Source: Pseudomonadota bacterium (GTDB lineage Bacteria; Desulfobacterota; GWC2-55-46; JADFVP01). From it: 10,139 nt of DNA. Position numbers and translations under genes: made by a program. The stretch is taken from contig JADFVP010000233.1 in the NCBI GenBank assembly GCA_015222595.1, positions 1 to 10,139 of the forward strand, given 5' to 3'. The notes beneath the pieces were generated by a model that did no database searches, was not told where the DNA came from, and was given only the letters and a program-made list of their open reading frames with translations. Positions 6,628 through 10,139 of the stretch are shown here, in pieces. Numbering within the stretch: position 1 is the stretch's first letter; the number at the start of each line of letters is the position of its first letter.

Positions 6628-6993
6628 TTATTTCTTATCACATGGGAAAGTTTCCATAAGACCAAAGAGAAGCAGCATAGGGATAGGAAAGTCATCCCCA
6701 CCCCCATCCTGTACAACCCTATCAACTTGCTTGTCAATTATGTCTATATAATTATTATAATTTAAAGCAAGATTTTTCGGTGTGCAGAATAGCTCTTGTT
6801 GCCCTCGTTTATTTAGAATTGTATTAGTCCATCCCATTCCACTACCTAAAGCAGAAACATACGTTTCCATAATAGTCTTTGCAGCAGAATCATCAGCATA
6901 TTCATTTTCATACTTAATATAGTTTTCTACAGTTTGTTCAGCAAAAACAGGAACCGCAATCAAAAGCATCACTACCGTTAGAATTAACTTCAT
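6628..6993 (-). CDS. Secreted Rap1a/Tai-like small protein
   Basis: 121 residues with a Sec signal peptide, MKLILTVVMLLIAVPVFA followed by EQ (likely cleavage after A19), so periplasmic. The mature part has YVSALGSGMGWTN (45-57), then LFCTPKNLAL (68-77) and a terminal GLMETFPC (111-118), with two cysteines C70 and C118 that could form a disulfide. This arrangement resembles Rap1a/Tai-type periplasmic proteins, some of which neutralise type VI secretion amidases; no effector gene is nearby, so an immunity role is only a possibility. The start at 6991-6993 is set by AGGAGG seven bases upstream and by the signal peptide; the 31 residues in frame above it are leader. The gene has its own promoter (7058-7086). 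DNA is A+T-richer than the lipid A operon. Confidence 0.72.
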   Translation of the reverse strand: MKLILTVVMLLIAVPVFAEQTVENYIKYENEYADDSAAKTIMETYVSALGSGMGWTNTILNKRGQQELFCTPKNLALNYNNYIDIIDKQVDRVVQDGGGDDFPIPMLLLFGLMETFPCDKK

Positions 6994-7030
6994 ACAACCT
7001 CCTTGGTAGAACTTAAGCCCGTTCTGGAGT

Positions 7031-7045
7031 ATGCCTCTCATCAGT
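7031..7045 (-). promoter_or_regulatory. Leader segment complementary to the structured RNA
   Basis: The plus-strand 15-mer ATGCCTCTCATCAGT occurs here and at 6044-6058 inside the structured RNA. The leader of the 121-residue gene is transcribed from the minus strand, so it carries ACTGATGAGAGGCAT and can base-pair with that RNA. Four more bases (GCTA) match after a 2-nt bulge on the RNA side. The segment lies about 25 nt above the ribosome site. Confidence 0.5.
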
Positions 7046-7057
7046 GCTATTCTTAAT

Positions 7058-7086
7058 ATTATCCCTTGCCATATCTTATGGAGCAA
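7058..7086 (-). promoter_or_regulatory. Sigma70-type promoter of the 121-residue secreted protein gene
   Basis: On the minus strand, TTGCTC (7081-7086) and GATAAT (7058-7063) are 17 bases apart, with an A-rich stretch just above the -35. Transcription should begin near 7051, giving a leader of about 58 nt. Confidence 0.68.
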
Positions 7087-7112
7087 GCTCTTTTTCGTGG
7101 AGGTTTGCGGAC

Positions 7113-7126
7113 GTGTTTGCGAACAC
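7113..7126. repeat. Inverted repeat GTGTT-TGCG-AACAC
   Basis: Perfect 5-bp inverted repeat with a TGCG loop, lying 27 bases above the -35 of the 121-residue gene. The heptamer GTTTGCG occurs twice, 12 bases apart (7103-7109 and 7115-7121). It may be a binding site for a regulator, or it may mean nothing. Confidence 0.35.
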
Positions 7127-7137
7127 TACGAAATAAC

Positions 7138-7168
7138 AAAAACCCCCTCCGCACCTGCGAAGAGGGTT
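7138..7168 (-). terminator. Intrinsic terminator of the glycine-zipper gene
   Basis: Bases 7141-7168 form a hairpin of 12 continuous pairs (two of them G-T) with an AGGT tetraloop when read on the minus strand. A T run (7138-7142) follows. It sits 25 bases after the stop at 7194, before the next minus-strand promoter. Confidence 0.9.
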
Positions 7169-7193
7169 TGAAAAGAACAGAAAAAATAATAGG

Positions 7194-7586
7194 CTAGAAC
7201 TTCAACTTCAGCAGAGATATCTCGGAAGTTACGTCGTAGCTATTAACATTTTTATCAAAAACAGTCTTTCTTTTAAGTAACGGTAGGCCGAACTTAATCT
7301 CGCCATCTTCCACCTCTCCTAATGATTCAACCACGCCGCTTGAGGCTATACCGTAAGCTGCGCCTACTAAAAGTCCGACTCCGGCCCCTGATGCAATATA
7401 GTTTAAATTATCCTCAGGAGTGTCGCTCAACAGAACAAGCGCACCGCCAAGAAGAGCACCGATAACACCACCGTAAAGCGTGCTCTGCATAGTATGCTGC
7501 ATTGTCTCTTCCGCTGAGGCCGAAGAGGAGAATGCGAGAAAACCGACTAGAAGCGTTGCGATTGTTGCTTTCTTAATAAAATTCAT
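7194..7586 (-). CDS. Secreted glycine-zipper protein
   Basis: 130 residues beginning MNFIKKATIATLLVGFLAF, a Sec signal peptide with likely cleavage at ASA|EE (25/26). Two glycine-rich hydrophobic helices follow, at about 38-54 (LYGGVIGALLGGALVLL) and 63-82 (containing GAGVGLLVGAAYG), the glycine-zipper pattern of small envelope proteins that pack helices in a membrane. The remaining 48 residues are polar and end in LLKLKF. The specific function is not recognised. The ribosome site AGGTGGG precedes the start, a strong promoter lies at 7635-7663 and a terminator follows the stop, so it is an independent single-gene unit. Confidence 0.8.
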   Translation of the reverse strand: MNFIKKATIATLLVGFLAFSSSASAEETMQHTMQSTLYGGVIGALLGGALVLLSDTPEDNLNYIASGAGVGLLVGAAYGIASSGVVESLGEVEDGEIKFGLPLLKRKTVFDKNVNSYDVTSEISLLKLKF

Positions 7587-7634
7587 ACGTTACCCACCTA
7601 TTAATGGTGAAAAGTGTAACTATTGGTACTCCTA

Positions 7635-7663
7635 AATATACCATTTCTACGGCTCTATTGCAA
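7635..7663 (-). promoter_or_regulatory. Sigma70-type promoter of the glycine-zipper gene
   Basis: On the minus strand TTGCAA (7658-7663) and TATATT (7635-7640) are 17 bases apart. The start would be near 7628, giving a leader of about 42 nt. Confidence 0.75.
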
Positions 7664-7833
7664 CATATGAATAGATATTTGAGGTTACCCCGAACCATAT
7701 ACGCCCATTGACAAAGCGGGCAATATCGATAAAAATGCAAGAGAGTGCAGAGAAAAAGACCGATAGATACTCATCCGCTCCACTCAATCCTTATCCTTCC
7801 ATTTTTACCTTCCAATTTCAACTTAAAAAAACA
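7664..7833. other. Intergenic region between divergent genes
   Basis: The 309-base gap between the divergent genes (7587-7895) holds the two opposing promoters listed separately. The part here also has a perfect plus-strand TTGACA (7708-7713), 16 bases from a poor -10 TAAAAA (7730-7735). A 42-codon frame starts at ATG 7735 but has no ribosome site. I see no RNA gene or repeat. Confidence 0.5.
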
Positions 7834-7839
7834 TATAAT
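7834..7839 (+). promoter_or_regulatory. Probable -10 element before the DUF948-YtxH pair
   Basis: A perfect TATAAT lies 56 bases before the DUF948 start. The matching -35 is poor: TTCCAA at 7810-7815, with an 18-base spacer. It is the best candidate promoter for the gene pair. Confidence 0.45.
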
Positions 7840-7895
7840 GGCGATACTCTAAAACTTTATTAATAGTAGTGGCAGAATAGGGCAGGAAAAAGAAG

Positions 7896-8285
7896 ATGAC
7901 CATTTCAGCAGATATCTACGAAATTGCCGTACTGATAATCGCGATCGCCTTTCTCGTACTAGTAATTGCGGCGATACCTACTCTAATACAGTTCAAAAGA
8001 ACCGTAAAGGCTGTCGAAGAACTGTCCGAAGAGAGTCGTAAGAGTGTTGAGACATTGAACGGATTGCTGACCAGAACAGGAGAACAGGCCGGAGAGTTCG
8101 AGTCGGTGTTACAGAAGTTCAGAGACGTTGGGCTAAAAGCAGGTAACCTCGGCGAACTTGTGGTCGATTCCATAAGAACCCCGCTCATTACGATGCTCAG
8201 CACGCTGCTCGGCCTTGAAGTAGGTATGAAGCAGCTCATAAAGAAAAAAACAGAGACAAACGAAGGAGAGACCGATGGCGAATGA
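7896..8285 (+). CDS. DUF948 domain membrane protein
   Basis: 129 residues with one N-terminal membrane helix (about 9-31, rich in I, V, L and A) followed by QFKRTVKAVEELSEESRKSVETLN, an amphipathic, probably coiled-coil stretch facing the cytoplasm. This layout matches the DUF948 family, small membrane-anchored proteins related to B. subtilis YtxG and often next to YtxH proteins. In firmicutes they are linked to general stress; the role in Gram-negatives is unclear. AGGA lies eight bases before the ATG. The last 11 bases overlap the YtxH gene in another frame, so the two are co-translated and probably work together. Confidence 0.85.
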   Translation: MTISADIYEIAVLIIAIAFLVLVIAAIPTLIQFKRTVKAVEELSEESRKSVETLNGLLTRTGEQAGEFESVLQKFRDVGLKAGNLGELVVDSIRTPLITMLSTLLGLEVGMKQLIKKKTETNEGETDGE

Positions 8286-8580
8286 CAAGACAAGCACCCT
8301 TTTAGCCTTTGCTCTTGGCGGTATTATCGGAGCCGGTATTGCTCTGCTCTACGCACCGGATTCGGGACACGAGACACGCAAGAAACTGAGAGACGGCATG
8401 GACGACGCCGAGGATTGGGCAAGAGACAAAATACAGGATGCCAAGAGCCGGCTCAGCGGCTCCTCCGATACGGTAAAAGATATTCTTGGTGAAAAGAAAG
8501 ACGACTTCAAGAGCGCATACAGCGTCGGCAAAGAGACCTACAACAAGAACAAGGAAAAACTTTACAAAGAGAATCTGTAA
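8275..8580 (+). CDS. YtxH domain protein
   Basis: 101 residues. The N-terminal hydrophobic glycine-rich segment LLAFALGGIIGAGIALLYAP (9-28), followed by DSGHETRKKLRD, is the signature of YtxH-like proteins (gas-vesicle-like/stress family). The rest is a charged amphipathic helix rich in K, D and E, typical of proteins that lie along a membrane or form coiled coils. It begins inside the end of the DUF948 gene (11-base overlap), with GGAG at 8264-8267 in the coding sequence as its ribosome site. Its biochemical function is unknown. Confidence 0.87.
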   Translation: MANDKTSTLLAFALGGIIGAGIALLYAPDSGHETRKKLRDGMDDAEDWARDKIQDAKSRLSGSSDTVKDILGEKKDDFKSAYSVGKETYNKNKEKLYKENL

Positions 8581-8828
8581 AGAGATAACCTTTAAAGAAC
8601 TCTCAGCGTCTGCGTGGCTACCTCCCTGGTGCGACCGCGTACCGCTACCGAAAAGCCTTTACGCGCTCAGCAACCGGCAGCGCGTCTCCATTTAAGACAG
8701 AGGCTTCATAATGACAGATATTGCCGCCCTGCCTATTTTTCTATCTTGTAACTCTGTATCGCAGGCCACGCAACCTTCTATGCCCTCTCGACACTTACCT
8801 TAACACTCAAAAAACTCTCCCCCAAATG
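8581..8828. other. Intergenic region after ytxH
   Basis: The gap from 8581 to 8935 carries no credible gene; frames crossing it lack ribosome sites and family-like sequence. It holds the hairpin at 8661-8685 and, near its end, the promoter and palindrome of the next gene. Confidence 0.55.
8661..8685. repeat. GC-rich 7-bp inverted repeat
   Basis: ACGCGCT (8661-8667) and AGCGCGT (8679-8685) are perfectly complementary around an 11-base loop. No T run follows on either strand, so it is not a standard intrinsic terminator. It could still end or stabilise the DUF948-YtxH mRNA, 80 bases after the stop. Confidence 0.45.
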
Positions 8829-8837
8829 TGGTATGAT
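8829..8837 (+). promoter_or_regulatory. Extended -10 promoter of the BCAM0308-family gene
   Basis: TGG directly precedes TATGAT (8832-8837), the TGn extended -10 arrangement. No good -35 lies at 16-18 bases, where the sequence is an A run. The start should fall near 8844, giving a leader of about 92 nt. Confidence 0.6.
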
Positions 8838-8840
8838 AGT

Positions 8841-8854
8841 TGTGTAGACACACA
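8841..8854 (+). promoter_or_regulatory. Palindrome TGTGT-AGAC-ACACA over the transcription start
   Basis: A perfect 5-bp inverted repeat sits where transcription should begin, a typical operator position. A second inverted repeat, CTTTTT-CAT-AAAAAG (8856-8870), follows at once. The pair could act in DNA as an operator or in RNA as a 5' hairpin. Confidence 0.45.
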
Positions 8855-8935
8855 CCTTTTTCATAAAAAGTCGTATCTGGACTTCTCTCTTTATTCGGAC
8901 AGTTCTATCCAACTCTATCTATGGGAGGTAATCGC

Positions 8936-9433
8936 ATGTCACCCAACCGCAGCGTCCGCAAGAAATCTATCGACAACTCCAAAGACCCGTACCTGTCAAA
9001 GGTTCGTCCCGGCGACTTGGCAACCTGCAAGAAATGTTCGGCGATCTACCATAATAAGAGGTGGAGCCTGGCTAAGAAGACAGCGCAAAAAGCGGCTGAG
9101 AAGAAGTGCGCAACGGTGCTCTGCCCAGCGTGTCAGAAGATGAAGGACGGTTTTGCAGAAGGCTTCGTAACGCTCAAGGGCGAATTCGTAAAGAAGAACC
9201 GCGATGAACTTGTCAGCATGATAAAGAACAGGGAGACGCGATCTATCTACTACAACCCGCTCAGCCGCATCATGGATATCAGTGTCAAGCGCAGCGGTGC
9301 GATCGAAGTAACGACCACCACCGACAAGTTCGCCCAGCGGCTCGGACAGCTGATACAGAAGGCGTACAACGGGAAGGTGGAGTATAAGTGGAGCGCGGAC
9401 ACCAAAATCACAAGAGTGCTCTGGACCCGATGA
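8936..9433 (+). CDS. BCAM0308-family zinc-ribbon protein
   Basis: 165 residues. Two CxxC pairs, C31-C34 (CKKC) and C63-C66 (CPAC), should bind one zinc. They are followed by GFAEGFVTLKGEFVKKNRDE, NPLSRIMDI (107-115), a VTTTTDKFAQRLGQLIQKAY stretch (125-144) and a closing ITRVLWTR. This order matches the uncharacterised BCAM0308 family, whose zinc ribbon recalls the N-terminus of NMD3; an RNA- or ribosome-related role is only a guess. I chose ATG 8936 because GGGAGGT lies seven bases before it. The in-frame ATG at 8921 would place that ribosome site inside the coding region. amrS starts 47 bases downstream and may share the transcript. Confidence 0.85.
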   Translation: MSPNRSVRKKSIDNSKDPYLSKVRPGDLATCKKCSAIYHNKRWSLAKKTAQKAAEKKCATVLCPACQKMKDGFAEGFVTLKGEFVKKNRDELVSMIKNRETRSIYYNPLSRIMDISVKRSGAIEVTTTTDKFAQRLGQLIQKAYNGKVEYKWSADTKITRVLWTR

Positions 9434-9480
9434 ACTCCGTTGAACTGTTTGATCAACAATGAGACCGAGGTACGCAAGTG

Positions 9481-10139
9481 ATGCATGAAGCGCGGCTCTA
9501 TAAAACACAGGACGACGGCTCAGTCGAGTGCATGCTCTGCGCCCACAGGTGCCGTATAACAGACGGCCACAAGGGCATCTGCGGCGTGCGCGAAAACAGT
9601 GGAGGCGTGCTCAACACCTTGGTCTACGGCTCGCTAATAGCAGAGGCTGTAGACCCGATAGAGAAGAAACCGTTCTTCCACTACCTCCCCGGCTCCGCCT
9701 CCTACTCGGTCTCTACCGTCGGGTGCAACTTTCGCTGCCTCCACTGCCAGAACTTTACCATCTCTCAGATGCCGAAGCCGAAGGCAGAGAACAGGATAAC
9801 CGGAACAGCAGCCACACCAGTTGAGATCGTGCGCCGGGTACAAAGCGCTGGGTGCTCCTCTATCGCCTACACCTACACCGAGCCGACGATCTTCTTCGAA
9901 TACGCATACGACACCGCCATGCTCGCCCACGAGCAGGGAATAAAGAACCTGTTCGTAACAAACGGCTTCATGACCCCTGAGTGTGTTAAGGAAATGACCG
10001 GTCTAATAGACGCGGCCAACGTAGACATAAAGGCCTTTACCGAAGAGTTTTACAAGAAGGTCTGCGGGGCACGGCTCGCTCCCGTGCTCGACAGCATTGA
10101 AAACCTGAGAGCCGCCGGGGTCTGGGTAGAGGTAACTAC
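9481..10139 (+). CDS. amrS: AmmeMemoRadiSam system radical SAM enzyme, 5' part
   Basis: The frame is open to the window end (219 codons); the family is usually about 330-350 residues, so roughly a third is missing. An N-terminal cysteine cluster ECMLCAHRCRI...GICGVR (C17, C20, C24, C34) precedes the radical SAM motif GCNFRCLHCQN, whose C82, C86 and C89 bind the 4Fe-4S cluster that cleaves S-adenosylmethionine. YTYTEPTIFFEY (130-141) and LFVTNGFMTPE (157-167) are further marks of the pyruvate formate-lyase-activating-like AmrS group. These enzymes accompany AMMECR1 and Memo proteins; the substrate is not established. ATG 9481 is used; GTG at 9478 in the same frame is closer to the ribosome site GAGG (9467-9470) and may be the true start. 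Confidence 0.9.
   Translation, partial: MHEARLYKTQDDGSVECMLCAHRCRITDGHKGICGVRENSGGVLNTLVYGSLIAEAVDPIEKKPFFHYLPGSASYSVSTVGCNFRCLHCQNFTISQMPKPKAENRITGTAATPVEIVRRVQSAGCSSIAYTYTEPTIFFEYAYDTAMLAHEQGIKNLFVTNGFMTPECVKEMTGLIDAANVDIKAFTEEFYKKVCGARLAPVLDSIENLRAAGVWVEVT

Noticed and set aside
7031..7045. CTGATGAG on the minus strand (here and at 6044-6058) recalls the hammerhead ribozyme core
   Set aside because: No GAAA segment follows at the required distance after a stem II, and no matching stems I and III are present. At the first copy GAAAC lies before, not after, the core.
7081..7095. GAGCAAGCTC followed by TTTTT as a plus-strand terminator
   Set aside because: The stem is only 3-4 pairs, no plus-strand gene ends upstream of it, and the same bases form the -35 region of the minus-strand promoter.
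7505..7513. CTCTTCCGC, a match to the 3' end of tRNA-Sec, considered as an attachment-site duplicate
   Set aside because: Only about nine bases match, and it lies inside the signal-peptide coding region of the glycine-zipper gene, so chance is the simplest explanation.
7735..7863. 42-codon plus-strand frame before the DUF948 gene
   Set aside because: There is no ribosome site, the composition is noncoding-like and it spans the -10 element of the DUF948 unit.
8721..9143. 140-codon frame overlapping the BCAM0308 gene on the same strand
   Set aside because: Its second half is the BCAM0308 sequence read out of frame and its first half crosses the promoter. No domain features are visible.

Overview
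This window looks like chromosomal DNA from a Gram-negative (LPS-making) bacterium of moderate GC. The phylum cannot be fixed from sequence alone. The gene mix (lipid A cluster with a DUF374 acyltransferase, a selenocysteine tRNA, DUF948/YtxH envelope genes, a BCAM0308-type zinc protein and an AmmeMemoRadiSam radical SAM enzyme) fits deltaproteobacteria-like (Desulfobacterota) or related lineages; this placement is inference.

Positions 49-5839 are a tight plus-strand lipid A/inner-core operon: an MsbA-type flippase, a DUF374 lysophospholipid acyltransferase-like protein, the Kdo transferase WaaA, the lipid A 4'-kinase LpxK and an LpxL/HtrB-type late acyltransferase. Junctions are 25 nt, 3 nt, a 1-nt overlap and a 4-nt overlap, implying translational coupling. 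LpxK phosphorylates the disaccharide, WaaA adds Kdo, LpxL adds a secondary acyl chain and MsbA flips the product. The DUF374 reading frame is broken at a run of ten A residues; a -1 shift there restores 60 family-like C-terminal residues ending 3 nt before waaA.

Positions 5840-6394 hold no protein gene but are dense in RNA features. A sigma70-type promoter (5875-5902) should drive a structured RNA of about 336 nt, with a 14-bp long-range closing helix and an intrinsic terminator (6207-6244). I could not assign it to a known family. Right after it lies selC, the tRNA for selenocysteine (6263-6358, anticodon TCA, 8-bp acceptor stem, encoded CCA). The organism therefore probably makes selenoproteins.

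Positions 6395-7586 carry three small minus-strand genes in visibly A+T-richer DNA: a 59-residue four-cysteine protein resembling small phage-borne proteins, a 121-residue secreted protein resembling Rap1a/Tai-type periplasmic proteins, and a secreted glycine-zipper protein. The position next to the 3' end of selC, a classic integration site, suggests an old insertion. The leader of the 121-residue gene is complementary over 15 nt (19 with a 2-nt bulge) to the structured RNA, so the RNA may regulate it.

Positions 7896-8580 are an overlapping DUF948-YtxH gene pair for membrane-anchored helical proteins. Positions 8936 to the window end hold a BCAM0308-type zinc protein and the 5' part of amrS, preceded by an extended -10 promoter with a palindrome over the predicted transcription start.
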